A stretch of 41,898 nt of DNA from Planctomycetia bacterium. GTDB lineage: Bacteria > Planctomycetota > Planctomycetia > Pirellulales > UBA1268. Location: contig JAIOPD010000038.1 of NCBI GenBank assembly GCA_021414115.1, positions 1-41,898 on the forward strand, in the 5' to 3' direction. The notes under the pieces are model-generated. The model made no database searches and was not told the DNA's origin. It saw nothing but the letters and a program-made list of their open reading frames with translations. Both the position numbers and the translations under genes were made by a program. How positions within the stretch are numbered: the first letter of the stretch is position 1; every line of letters starts with the position of its first letter. This document shows positions 25,569 to 35,304 of this stretch, one piece after another.

Positions 25569-26962
25569 AGTCGCCGCCCGCCCGCCGCGTGATCCTTTCC
25601 GCGTTCACCGCGGCCTGCCTCGGCACCTGCGCCTCGGGCGACGAGCCGGCCCCCCTCGTGCCCGGCGACTACTGCATCGTCGTCTCCCAATCCACGCGCG
25701 ACGATCCGGCGTGGGGCAAGGTGGTCGATGCCCTGCTCGACAAGCATCGTGGCCGCGAGCCGCGGGTGATCGCCTGGAAGAGCACGCCGGAGGAGGCGGT
25801 CGAGACGCTCGCCGAGTCGCTGCCCCGCCATGCCTGCTTCGTCGCCCGCCCGGAGGAGGCGACCCGCGACTTCGTCGCCCAGGTGCACCAGCTCACGCGG
25901 CGGCTCGATGACGATCCCTATACCGACGTCCTCTGGGGCATCCTCACCGGCTTCGATGCCGCCAATGCCCTCATGATCGCGAAGCAGGCCGAGCCTCTCG
26001 CGGTGAAGCGGGTCACGGCCGGCACCTCGCTCGCGATGGAGCGCGTCGTCGAGGGGGAGTGGTATTCGGAGCTCGTGAAAAACCGAATGGTCCGAAAGAT
26101 GGCTGGCGGCGATGCGGTGGAGGCCCGGAGCCCCGACGACACTACCGCCGCCCTCGCGGCCCGGCTCAACGACGGCGTCACCGATCTCTTCGTGACCTCG
26201 GGCCATGCCACCGAGCGCGACTGGCAGATCGGGTTTTCGTATCAGAACGGTTCGTTTCGCTCGGGTGGCGGCAAGCTCTGGGGGCTCGACACCGCCGGTG
26301 TCCAGATCCCGATCGATTCGGCCAACCCAAAGGTCTGGCTGCCGATTGGCAACTGCCTCGCGGGCAACATCGACGGCCCCGACGCTCTGGCGGTGGCGTT
26401 CATGAACTCCGCTGGTGTTCGCCAGATGATCGGCTACACGGTGCCCACCTGGTTTGGCTACGCGGGCTGGGGATGCCTCGACTACTTCGTCGAGCAGCCC
26501 GGACGGTTCACGCTCTGCGAGGCGTTTCACGCCAACCAGCATGCGCTCGTGCACCGGCTCGAGACGCAGGCTGCCGCTCAAGACAACCGCGGCCTGCGGT
26601 TCGATCGCGACGTCGTCGCCTTCTACGGCGATCCGGCGTGGGAAGCCCGCATGGCGGCGGGAGAGCTTCAGTTTCGCCAGACGCTCACCGAGAAAGACGG
26701 CGTGTTCACGCTCGACATCGTGCCGCTCGCCGGTGACCGCTCCTACGCGCCGGTCGATACCAACGGCTCGCAGCGGGGCGGGCGGCCGATCGTGCAGTTC
26801 CTTCCGCGGCGGGTGTCCGGCTTGAAGGTGATCGAGGGTGCCGACCTGAAGCCCCTCGTCACCGATACGTTCGTACTTGTGCCGCTGCCCTCCTCCGACT
26901 CCAACGCTCCGCTCCGGGTGGTGTTCGGCCGCGATTCCGCCGGGGCTCCGCCTGACGGTTGA
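25565..26962 (+). CDS. Exported protein with possible clan CD (gingipain/caspase-like) His/Cys dyad
   Basis: A 465-residue protein with a signal peptide or lipoprotein leader (SAFTAACLGTCASG). The family is not one I can name. TDLFVTSGHATERDW (His214) and WLPIGNCLAGNID (Cys264) resemble the His and Cys loops of clan CD peptidases such as gingipain C25. They are followed by AFMNSAGVRQMIGYTVPTWF, which fits the strand after the catalytic Cys in those folds. The last 120 residues look beta-rich. It is translationally coupled to the TIM-barrel gene, so a joint extracellular role is likely. Peptidase activity is inference. Confidence 0.72.
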   Translation: MKSPPARRVILSAFTAACLGTCASGDEPAPLVPGDYCIVVSQSTRDDPAWGKVVDALLDKHRGREPRVIAWKSTPEEAVETLAESLPRHACFVARPEEATRDFVAQVHQLTRRLDDDPYTDVLWGILTGFDAANALMIAKQAEPLAVKRVTAGTSLAMERVVEGEWYSELVKNRMVRKMAGGDAVEARSPDDTTAALAARLNDGVTDLFVTSGHATERDWQIGFSYQNGSFRSGGGKLWGLDTAGVQIPIDSANPKVWLPIGNCLAGNIDGPDALAVAFMNSAGVRQMIGYTVPTWFGYAGWGCLDYFVEQPGRFTLCEAFHANQHALVHRLETQAAAQDNRGLRFDRDVVAFYGDPAWEARMAAGELQFRQTLTEKDGVFTLDIVPLAGDRSYAPVDTNGSQRGGRPIVQFLPRRVSGLKVIEGADLKPLVTDTFVLVPLPSSDSNAPLRVVFGRDSAGAPPDG

Positions 26963-27043
26963 CCTGCGGCGTATCATTCCCCGCCTCTCTCCGTTCTCCG
27001 GTTCTTCCTTCGGCATGGCCGCCGCCCCTCGCGGAGCCGTGCC

Positions 27044-28396
<1,353 letters not shown>

Positions 28397-28402
28397 CTGT
28401 CC

Positions 28403-28517
28403 GTGGAAAAAGCCCTTCGTGGCCTTTTTCCACTTGGCCGACGGGTGGAAACGCCGAGGGTTTCCACGGTCGGCGATCGTCGCATCCTGCTCCGGCAGAC
28501 TTGTTCCACAGTCTGCT
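28403..28517 (+). terminator. Three consecutive hairpins after the GroEL paralogue
   Basis: Hairpin 1: GTGGAAAAAG (28403-28412) pairs with CTTTTTCCAC (28424-28433). Hairpin 2: GCCGAC plus GTGGAAAC (28437-28452) pairs with GTTTCCAC plus GTCGGC (28460-28474). Hairpin 3: GGCAGACT (28494-28501) pairs with AGTCTGCT (28510-28517), one G-U pair included. All three contain a GTGGAA or TTCCAC core. They sit between convergent genes and probably end transcription from both sides, although no U-tract follows. Confidence 0.65.
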
Positions 28518-28543
28518 AGCGCGGCGTGTGCGGCGTTCCAGAC

Positions 28544-29356
28544 TCAACGCCAGGTGCGGAAAGGCTCGTAGATTCGCAGTCCGAAGAGGAGCTCGCTCGC
28601 GACGAACTGCTGCTGCAGCGGGAACCGTCCGGCCGGATTGTCGAACACGCGGATCGTGCCGGTCGAATCAGACTGCTCGAGGGCAAAAAAGCGGTAGCCG
28701 ACGTCGAACGCCATTCTCTCGGTGATGTTGTAGACCACACCGCCGCCAGCCTGCCACGCAAACGTCGCCACCTGCACGCTGGAGTTCAAATTGACGAACA
28801 GGATATTTCCGTCAAAGTTGTAGCGGTATCCACCGGCACCGATGCCGCCGCCCGCATAGACCAGCCACCGCTCGTCGATCGCGAAGTCGCGCCAGATGTT
28901 GACCATGGCCGACCAGCCGTCGGCCGCAGACCAGTCGAAGTTGACGATGGGATTCGGCTGGATGTGCCGCGTCAGATCATCGCGGCCGCGGCCCTCGAAC
29001 TCGACACGGAGCTGGCCGTTCTCGCGGGCATAGGCCATGCCGGCCGCGCCGCCAGCCGTGAGCAAGGTCCGGTTGATCGAGGCCCCCTCGTTCACCGAGC
29101 CATAAAGCGGGTCATCGAGGGTCGCGAACGAGGATCCGAGCATCCCAGTGAGATAAAACCGCGTCTCATTCCCGTCATTCAAGCCCGCCGACTCATAGGG
29201 CACGGCGTCCCAGACGGTCTCCTTCTGGCGGGGCGACACGATCTCGTCGAGTGACGAGAGATCGACGGTGTCGAGGTCGTTCACCGGGGCCGCCACGACG
29301 AAGGCGGCCGAGGTCACGGCCGCCGCGACAAACCAGCCGCGCACTACTGATTGCAT
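28544..29356 (-). CDS. Outer-membrane beta-barrel protein
   Basis: A 270-residue exported protein. The start at 29356 gives a clean signal peptide (MQSVVRGWFVAAAVTSAAFV, then VAAPV). The mature part alternates aromatic/polar strands typical of an 8-stranded barrel: RFYLTGMLGSSFATL, LTAGGAAGMAYARENG, LVYAGGGIGAGGYRYNF, FAWQAGGGVVYNITERMAFD and VGYRFFALEQ. It resembles the OmpA-like beta-barrel/porin-family class, with no peptidoglycan-binding domain. Function is unknown. Confidence 0.82.
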   Translation of the reverse strand: MQSVVRGWFVAAAVTSAAFVVAAPVNDLDTVDLSSLDEIVSPRQKETVWDAVPYESAGLNDGNETRFYLTGMLGSSFATLDDPLYGSVNEGASINRTLLTAGGAAGMAYARENGQLRVEFEGRGRDDLTRHIQPNPIVNFDWSAADGWSAMVNIWRDFAIDERWLVYAGGGIGAGGYRYNFDGNILFVNLNSSVQVATFAWQAGGGVVYNITERMAFDVGYRFFALEQSDSTGTIRVFDNPAGRFPLQQQFVASELLFGLRIYEPFRTWR

Positions 29357-29534
29357 CCTTGCCCCCGCCGTTGCCGCGAAGCCTTCGCTGCCTTGGCTTC
29401 GTCCATTCAGGCCGGCTGCGATCGCATCGGCCGTAGGCACAGGGGCAATCGTTGCAGGCGTGCAGGTCCGCAACCGCCCCCTTCGCGCATGGCGACCGTC
29501 AGCGTCGCCGGGGCCGACAATGTTGCCGGGGCCG

Positions 29535-30644
29535 TCAGCCCGGGGCGTAGGCCGGAAAGTCGGTGTAGCCGGTGGCGCCCGTGGGCGAATACCAGGCGGC
29601 CATGTCGGCCGGCTTGGCCAGGGGCCAGCCGTGGCGGAAGCGTTCGACCAGATCGGGGTTGCTGATGTACGGTCGGCCGAACGCCACCAGATCGGCGAGC
29701 CCCGCGGCCACCGCCTGCTCGGCCGACTCGACCGTGTAGCCGCAGTTGCCCATCAGCGGGCCGTGAAACACCCGGCGAAACTCCGTCAGCGTCATCGGCT
29801 CGCCCAGTTTGTGAAATCCGAAGGCGAGGCCGTCGACGACGTGGAGGTAGGCGAGGCCGCAGCGGTCGAGCATCGTGGCCACGTGCGTGAACTGCTCGCG
29901 GAAGTTGGGCGATCCCATGTCGTTGAAAACACCGTTCGGCGAAATCCGCACGCCCACGCGGCCGGCGGGCCATTCGGCCGAGACCGCCTCGACAACCTCC
30001 TTCAACAGGCGGGCCCGCTTCTCGATGCTGCCGCCGTAGTCGTCGGTGCGGAGGTTGGTCTTCGCCTGCAGAAACTGGTCGATCAGATAGCCGTTGGCGG
30101 CATGGATCTCGACGCCGTCGAAGCCGGCCGCTCGCGCCCGTGCGGCGGCGCGTCGGTAGTCGGCGACCACGCCGGCGATCTCCCGGGTCTCGAGGGCCCG
30201 CGGTGTTTCATAGAGCTTCTTGCCGAGCGGCGTGTTGATGCCGTCGCCGTCGATTTTCACGGCCGAGGCCGACACCGGCAGGCTGCCGCCGTGAAAGTCG
30301 CTGTGCGACGCCCGCCCCATGTGCCAGAGCTGCAGGAAGATTCGGCCGCCGGCGGCGTGCACGGCCGTGGTCACGGCCTTCCAGCCCGCCTCCATCGCGT
30401 CGGTATAAATACCGGGCGATTCGAGCCAGCCGTTGGCCTGCTCGGAGATCGTGGTGGCTTCCGCGACGATCAGCCCCGCGGAGGCCCGCTGCACGTAATA
30501 CTTCGCCATCAGCGGGTTGGGGATCCGCTCCTTCCCAGCGCGGCCGCGGGTGAGCGGCGCCATCACCACGCGGTTGGGAAGCGTGAGATCGCCGAGGCGA
30601 AAGGGTTGCAGCAGCGAGTCGGCCGTGGCGTGGGATGTGTCCAT
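29535..30644 (-). CDS. Old yellow enzyme family alkene reductase (NemA-like)
   Basis: A 369-residue FMN-dependent ene-reductase. It reduces activated C=C bonds or nitro compounds with NAD(P)H. Seen segments: LFxP-like start LLQPFRLGDLTLPNRVVMAP, GLIVAEATTISEQANGW, QLWHMGRAS, EIHAANGYLIDQFL (His181 and Asn184 hold the substrate carbonyl, Tyr186 follows), TDDYGGSIEKRARLL, and the FMN phosphate region VAFGRPYISNPDL. Length and order of motifs fit NemA/OYE class I closely. The start at 30644 is preferred since conserved sequence begins a few residues later. Confidence 0.95.
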   Translation of the reverse strand: MDTSHATADSLLQPFRLGDLTLPNRVVMAPLTRGRAGKERIPNPLMAKYYVQRASAGLIVAEATTISEQANGWLESPGIYTDAMEAGWKAVTTAVHAAGGRIFLQLWHMGRASHSDFHGGSLPVSASAVKIDGDGINTPLGKKLYETPRALETREIAGVVADYRRAAARARAAGFDGVEIHAANGYLIDQFLQAKTNLRTDDYGGSIEKRARLLKEVVEAVSAEWPAGRVGVRISPNGVFNDMGSPNFREQFTHVATMLDRCGLAYLHVVDGLAFGFHKLGEPMTLTEFRRVFHGPLMGNCGYTVESAEQAVAAGLADLVAFGRPYISNPDLVERFRHGWPLAKPADMAAWYSPTGATGYTDFPAYAPG

Positions 30645-30843
30645 AGGGCGGGGAGTATAGCCATCACCACTGCAGGCTGCACGAGGCGCACCAGGCGCCC
30701 CCCGGTCAGGCTTCACGCCATGCCCTTACTGGTCCAGCCAGCGTTCCTGCTAATCTGCTCGAACGTGTTGACGATGATTCCGGATTTCGTGCGAGGGAGA
30801 TAAAAGCGATGCCGTTGTGTGACCATGCCTACCAAGCATCTAG

Positions 30844-31302
30844 CCGGAGCGTCAGGCGGCGCATGTGGCCCTGAATGCCTACTGGCGGGAGATCGGGGGC
30901 GACGTGATGCTGCCGGGCACGATCCGTGCCAGCGACCGATTCGTGCGGGCGAGTTTCTACCTCGATGCGATCCCGGCAGACCTCACGGGCACGCGGGCGA
31001 TCGCGTCGGTGTTCAGCGTGATCCGCAACGCCTCGGCGCCGCTGGGCATCACCACACCGGGTGAGCCGAACGTCGCGAGCACGATCTGGCGGACGGTGCA
31101 CGACCAGAAGAATCGCATCCTCGCCTTCGACTCGGCCACGAGCCCGACCGTGTTCTGGGTGCCGCTCGAGAAGCTCGACTTCACCGGCGGCTCGCCGGTG
31201 AAGAGGCTCCCGCTCAAGGATGGCGAAACCTACAGCGGCGACGCGAGCGGCTCCCTGCGACCCGCGGAGCCGTTTTCATTTTTGAAGGCCGCGCCGAAGT
31301 GA
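30844..31302 (+). pseudogene. Choloylglycine hydrolase / penicillin V acylase family remnant (C-terminal part)
   Basis: About 150 residues matching the C-terminal 40 percent of linear-amide C-N hydrolases of the choloylglycine hydrolase family: NAYWREIGGDVMLPGTIRAS, DRFVRASFYLDAIP, SVFSVIRNASAPLGI and STIWRTVHDQKNRILAFDS. The N-terminal catalytic Cys and all sequence before it are missing, and an in-frame TAG lies at 30841. No usable upstream start restores the enzyme. Its stop overlaps the start of the DUF1653 remnant as TGATG, so the two were once an operon. Confidence 0.8.
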
Positions 31303-31432
31303 TGACCACGGTCACGCCGGGCCGCTACCGGCACTACAAGAGCAACGACTACTCAGTGCTCGGCGTCGCTCGGCGTCGCCCGACATAGCGAGACGCTCGA
31401 GGAGCTCGTCGTCTACCGGCCTGAGGCTCAGG
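31302..31432 (+). pseudogene. DUF1653 gene broken by a 10-bp tandem duplication
   Basis: MTTVTPGRYRHYKSNDYSVL followed by GVA is the start of a DUF1653 domain (GxYrHYKGnxYxVxgxA). CTCGGCGTCG is then repeated in tandem (31359-31368 and 31369-31378), which shifts frame to a TAG. Removing one unit restores reading into RHSETLEELVVYR, the next DUF1653 motif, in the correct frame. The domain also stops short, running into the 3' end of the DUF2252 gene. It is a clear pseudogene. Confidence 0.85.
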
Positions 31433-32630
31433 CGTCTTCGATGTCGGCGGCCTCGAGTCCGCCGGAGGCGATCGCCTCCGTGAGCCGCTTGTGATCCCCG
31501 GCCACGAAATGCGCCTCGGCCACCGCAAACACCTCGACCGCTTCGGGGAAGGTTTTGTCGTCGCCGAGGTAGGCAGCGATCGCCACGGTGTCGCCGCTGC
31601 GAGCGTGGGCCCGCGCGAGCGTGCGGGCGCAGAGGTCGGCATAGAGTTCGACGGTAGGCAGCTTGGCCGCCTCGACGTCGAAGCCGCCCTTCATGTCGTG
31701 CAGCTGTCGGCCGAAGAACTGTTTGCTCGTGCCGGGCATGCCGTCCACCCAGCCGAGAAACAGATCCGAGACCGCCTGCATCATTTTCTGGCCGCGCACG
31801 ATCCGCTGCCCCTCGTGCTCGATCCGGGGGAATTCCCCAATGTTTTTCACATGCGGCGCGAGCACCGAGGCCGTCGCCTCCTTGAATTGCAGGATGATTC
31901 GGTCTTCGGCGTCGCGGCCTTCGAGCAGCGTGATGAAACGCCGCGTGCCGATGCTGCCCACGCCCACCACCTTCCGTGCGGAATCGATGATCTTGTAGCG
32001 GCGGGCGATGACCCGGTTTTCCGGCGGGAGCGTCTCGACGAAGGCCGCGTAGCCGGTTTCGACATACCCGCGCATCGAATCATCCTCGAGCCGCTCGAGC
32101 ACGGGCGGCTTCGACTTGAAGCGGGCCTTGCCATCCACCTCTTCGGTGAGCCGCGCGATGGCCCGTTCCTGTGTGCGGCGGCGGGCCTTCTCGAGCGCGG
32201 CCTCGGTGTCTTTCGCGGGGGCAGCCGAACTGGCTTCGTCGGCCAACGCCTCGATGTCGGCCCCCGTCATGCGTTCGTAGAGCACGCCGACGGTCGGCTT
32301 CTTCGAAAGCTCCTGCATGGTCTCGCGGTAGGTGTCGGCGATATGGCGGGCGAGGGCGGCGGCTTTGTCCGGCTCGTCTCTGGATTGTAGGCAGGTGACG
32401 AACGATGTGGCCAGCCGCAGCACGTCCCACTCGAAGGGTCCGGGGTGGGTTTCGTCAAAATCGTTGACGTCGAAGACAAGGTCCCGCTCGGGCGAGGCGT
32501 AGATGCCAAAGTTGGAGAGGTGTGCGTCGCCGCAGAGCTGCACGATGAGATCGGTGCTCTTGCGGGCCCCGAGTGCGGCGGCCATCACGGAGGCCGAGCC
32601 GCGGAGCGTGGCCAGGGGGCTCACGGCCAT
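31428..32630 (-). CDS. DUF2252 family protein, N-terminally short
   Basis: A 400-residue protein of the DUF2252 family, which has a protein-kinase-like fold. Seen: VQLCGDAHLSNFGIYASPER, VFDVNDFDETHPGPFEWDVL, RLATSF, RRYKIIDSARKVVGVGSIGT and ILQFKEATASVL. The family normally has about 50 residues before the motif that here begins the protein (MAVSPLATLRG). Those residues are not present in frame upstream, where a short gap separates it from the GlsB-like gene. It may be a 5'-truncated gene with a new start, or a shorter variant. Biochemical activity of the family is unproven. Confidence 0.83.
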   Translation of the reverse strand: MAVSPLATLRGSASVMAAALGARKSTDLIVQLCGDAHLSNFGIYASPERDLVFDVNDFDETHPGPFEWDVLRLATSFVTCLQSRDEPDKAAALARHIADTYRETMQELSKKPTVGVLYERMTGADIEALADEASSAAPAKDTEAALEKARRRTQERAIARLTEEVDGKARFKSKPPVLERLEDDSMRGYVETGYAAFVETLPPENRVIARRYKIIDSARKVVGVGSIGTRRFITLLEGRDAEDRIILQFKEATASVLAPHVKNIGEFPRIEHEGQRIVRGQKMMQAVSDLFLGWVDGMPGTSKQFFGRQLHDMKGGFDVEAAKLPTVELYADLCARTLARAHARSGDTVAIAAYLGDDKTFPEAVEVFAVAEAHFVAGDHKRLTEAIASGGLEAADIEDA

Positions 32631-32664
32631 GCTAAGAAGTTGAAGACTGGCGTGAAGCGGCGTT

Positions 32665-32913
32665 TCAGATCCTTGGGCGGTTGATCATCCGCAGGCCCGC
32701 GATCAGGACGATGGCGCCGACCGTGGCTGTCACGAGGCTGCCGATCGCACCATCGGCCGAGAGCCCGAGCAGGCCAAACAAAAACCCGCCGAGGATCGAG
32801 CCGATCACGCCCATGATCAGATCGGTGACGAGGCCCGAGCCGCCCCCCTTCATGATCTGGCTTGCGAGCCACCCGGCCGCCACACCGATCAAGAGAAACC
32901 ACAACAGATTCAT
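32665..32913 (-). CDS. GlsB/YeaQ/YmgE family membrane protein
   Basis: An 82-residue protein with three membrane helices of the transglycosylase-associated/stress-response family: LLWFLLIGVAAGWLASQIMK, then GLVTDLIMGVIGSILGGFLF and a third helix before LRMINRPRI. The GxIxGGxL-type helix packing is typical. In other bacteria such genes respond to envelope or general stress. It is read divergently from the membrane-protein pair downstream. Confidence 0.93.
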   Translation of the reverse strand: MNLLWFLLIGVAAGWLASQIMKGGGSGLVTDLIMGVIGSILGGFLFGLLGLSADGAIGSLVTATVGAIVLIAGLRMINRPRI

Positions 32914-33020
32914 GACGTGAGTCTCCGGGAATCAAGAATGACGATAATCATCCTATCCTCGGGCCCGTCGCCGCAAACCATGACCGACCGGCAGGCTCCC
33001 CGGGGCTACACTCTGCGATT

Positions 33021-33452
33021 ATGGAGACCTTCCGCCTGCTCTTCTTCACGACGCTCTGGACCGCCATCTGGGCCGCACCGCTGCCGAAGCTCTCCCGCCG
33101 CGTGGAACTCATCGCCGGGCTGATCCCGTTTGTCGCCTTCGGCCTGCGGGTGTTTGGAGCCTGCTTCATTGGCGTGCCGGCCGACGATCCCGTGCGGAGG
33201 GCAGTGGCGCCCCTTGTCGACTGGATCAACGGCACGTCGGGCACGGTACCTTTTCAGTGGATGCTCGATGGCACCGTGGCAATCGGGCTCGTGTGGCTCG
33301 CGTCGATCTCGAACATTTCGCGCCGGTGGCGGTGGGCCACGATCTGGGTCATGCCGGCCGTGGCTCTCGTGAGCCTCGCGATCGGCTGGAGCACGACTGC
33401 CGGGCGTTCGTCGGTCGACCCAAGCAGCATCAGGACTTCTCCTTCACCATGA
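33021..33452 (+). CDS. Membrane protein, unrecognised
   Basis: A 143-residue protein with about four hydrophobic segments (METFRLLFFTTLWTAIWAAP, IAGLIPFVAFGLRVFGACFI, WMLDGTVAIGLVWLASI, IWVMPAVALVSLAIGW). No family recognised. Its stop overlaps the start of the next small membrane protein as ATGA, so the two are made together and may form a complex. Its promoter should lie in the 107-base gap shared with the divergent GlsB-like gene. Confidence 0.72.
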   Translation: METFRLLFFTTLWTAIWAAPLPKLSRRVELIAGLIPFVAFGLRVFGACFIGVPADDPVRRAVAPLVDWINGTSGTVPFQWMLDGTVAIGLVWLASISNISRRWRWATIWVMPAVALVSLAIGWSTTAGRSSVDPSSIRTSPSP

Positions 33453-33832
33453 ACGGATTCGGGAATCTGCTCGCCGCTATGTTCACCACGCCGCCGGATG
33501 ACGATCCCCCCTGCGTCGCGCAGGCGAACTCCTTTCGCGAGGTGGTGTCGCTGCAGGCGCTCTTTGTGACGCTCACCGTCGCGCTCCTGGCGTATGTCAG
33601 AAACTCGCCAACGTTCGAAGTGCGGGTCGATCTGCTCTTCGCCGTGCTGGCGGCACTACCCTTGATGGGCCTCTACCACATCGTGACGAGCCGCGTGAGG
33701 ACCGAGTCGGGCGACGTCTACGTGTGCACGAAGCCGATCCGCATCTTCGCCCGCCAGGCGATGATTCTCGACATCGCGATCGTGATCGCGGTGTCGCTGC
33801 TCTATTGGGGACGGCAGCTCCCCGGGCAGTGA
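33449..33832 (+). CDS. Small membrane protein, coupled partner
   Basis: A 127-residue protein with three likely membrane helices (SLQALFVTLTVALLAYV, VDLLFAVLAALPLMGLYHIV, AMILDIAIVIAVSLLYWG). No domain recognised. Start fixed by the ATGA overlap with the preceding gene. The segment between helices 2 and 3 (TSRVRTESGDVYVCTKPIRI) is polar. Confidence 0.72.
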   Translation: MNGFGNLLAAMFTTPPDDDPPCVAQANSFREVVSLQALFVTLTVALLAYVRNSPTFEVRVDLLFAVLAALPLMGLYHIVTSRVRTESGDVYVCTKPIRIFARQAMILDIAIVIAVSLLYWGRQLPGQ

Positions 33833-33848
33833 TGCCAGGGCAGCGACA

Positions 33849-33926
33849 CGGCCTGAGGCCGCGGACGTAGCCCGCAGGGTTTGCCAGGCCTCGCCACTTG
33901 AACGCCGGCCGGCCTCAGGCCGCGGA
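33849..33926. repeat. Pair of palindromic direct repeats
   Basis: CGGCCTGAGGCCGCGGA at 33849-33865 and CGGCCTCAGGCCGCGGA at 33910-33926 differ at one base. Each contains a palindrome (GGCCTGAGGCC or GGCCTCAGGCC). They lie in the 124-base gap before the porin gene and could act as terminator or binding sites. Confidence 0.6.
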
Positions 33927-33956
33927 TTCCCCACATCCAGCCGCACGGCCCTGCCG

Positions 33957-35282
33957 ATGGTATCGGCACAACCGAACCGTGGGGCTGGCGACGTGCAAAG
34001 ACGGCATCATGCCACCGGGCGGTTGATGTGCTGGCTGGCCGCCGGGCTGTGGTGCTGGCTGGTCGGCTCCGTCGCCGCCGACGATCCGCCGCAGCCCTAT
34101 CTCGAGGAGCCACAGTATGAAATGGCTCCGCACCTCCTGGGATCGCAGGACAGCTTTCGCGAGCGGCTGGCCGACGCCGGGGTGACGATCCTCGCCGACA
34201 ACACCGGCTTTTACATCGGCAATACCAACGGCGGCTTCGCCCAGGCCTTCGACTACGCCGGCCACGGCGACTACTGCGTGATCGCCGACGGCGGGAAACT
34301 CGGTGTGCGCGACGGGCTCTATCTCAAGCTCCGGGCCGAGCATCGCTACGGTGAAACGATCGTCGGCAACGTGGGCTGCTTCATCTCGCCGACGCTGATC
34401 GCCGACCTGCCCGTCTACGACAGCGAGGAGGTGTATCTGACGAACGTCTTGCTCACGCAGGAACTCTCCGACGCGTTCTCCGTGTTCGCCGGCAAGATGG
34501 ACACGCTCGATGGCGACATGAACGCCTTCGCCCACGGCCGGGGCAAGACGCAGTTCTCGAACATGGGGTTCGTGTTCAACCCGATCGTCGGCGCGACGGT
34601 GCCCTATTCCACGCTCGGGGCCGGGTTCGTCATCCATCCCGACGACGGGCCGATGGCGATGGTGACGGTGCTCAACTCGACCGACACGACGGCCACGAGC
34701 GGCTTCGACACGCTGTTCAACGACGGCCTGCTGTTGTCGGCGGCCGTGCGTGTGCCCACAAACCTCTTCGACCGCCCGGGTCACCAACTGCTCGGCGGCA
34801 CCTGGAACAGCCGCACCTACACGTCGATCACCGAGGCCTACATCCCCTATCCAGACGTCGCGATTCCGACGACCCGCGGCTCGTGGTGCCTGTATTGGAA
34901 CTTCGATCAGTTTCTGGTCGTCGATCCGGCCGACGACACGCGGGGCTGGGGCCCGTTCGGCCGCGCCGGCATCGCGGATCCAAACACGAGCCCGATCGAC
35001 GCGTTTCTGAGCTTTGGCTTCGGGGGCAATGTGCTGGGCCGGAGCAGGCGCAACGACACATTCGGTATCGGCTGGTATTGGGCGTCGGCCAGCCCCGAGA
35101 TCGGCACGCTGATCACGTCGCAGTTTGGCCCGGTCGGCGATGGCCAGGGCATCGAGTGCTTCTACAACTACGCCGTCACGTCGGCCATCCGCATCACACC
35201 CGATCTGCAATATGTGGTGCCCACGCTGCGGCTGGCGGAGCCAGCGGTGATCGCCGGCGTTCGGGCGCTCGTGAGCTTCTGA
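33957..35282 (+). CDS. Carbohydrate-selective porin, OprB family
   Basis: A 441-residue outer-membrane protein. After a leader (MCWLAAGLWCWLVGSVAADD) comes SFRERLADAGVTILADNTGF, the OprB N-terminal motif in which a short region precedes the barrel. Barrel strands follow: LYLKLRAEHRYGE, AFSVFAGKMDTLDGDMNAFA, GKTQFSNMGFVFNP, GPFGRAGIADPNTSP and SFGFGGNVLGRSRRNDTFG. The C-terminus (IAGVRALVSF) ends in Phe, as outer-membrane barrels usually do. Start codon is uncertain: 33957, 33993 and 34026 all precede the leader. OprB takes up glucose and other sugars in Pseudomonas; the substrate here is unknown. Confidence 0.9.
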   Translation: MVSAQPNRGAGDVQRRHHATGRLMCWLAAGLWCWLVGSVAADDPPQPYLEEPQYEMAPHLLGSQDSFRERLADAGVTILADNTGFYIGNTNGGFAQAFDYAGHGDYCVIADGGKLGVRDGLYLKLRAEHRYGETIVGNVGCFISPTLIADLPVYDSEEVYLTNVLLTQELSDAFSVFAGKMDTLDGDMNAFAHGRGKTQFSNMGFVFNPIVGATVPYSTLGAGFVIHPDDGPMAMVTVLNSTDTTATSGFDTLFNDGLLLSAAVRVPTNLFDRPGHQLLGGTWNSRTYTSITEAYIPYPDVAIPTTRGSWCLYWNFDQFLVVDPADDTRGWGPFGRAGIADPNTSPIDAFLSFGFGGNVLGRSRRNDTFGIGWYWASASPEIGTLITSQFGPVGDGQGIECFYNYAVTSAIRITPDLQYVVPTLRLAEPAVIAGVRALVSF

Positions 35283-35304
35283 CGGAGCACCACGCCTCTA
35301 CCGG

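Noticed and set aside
26963-27043. Possible CIRCE heat-shock operator before the GroEL paralogue
   Set aside because: The 81-base gap lacks the TTAGCACTC-N9-GAGTGCTAA inverted repeat or a near match.
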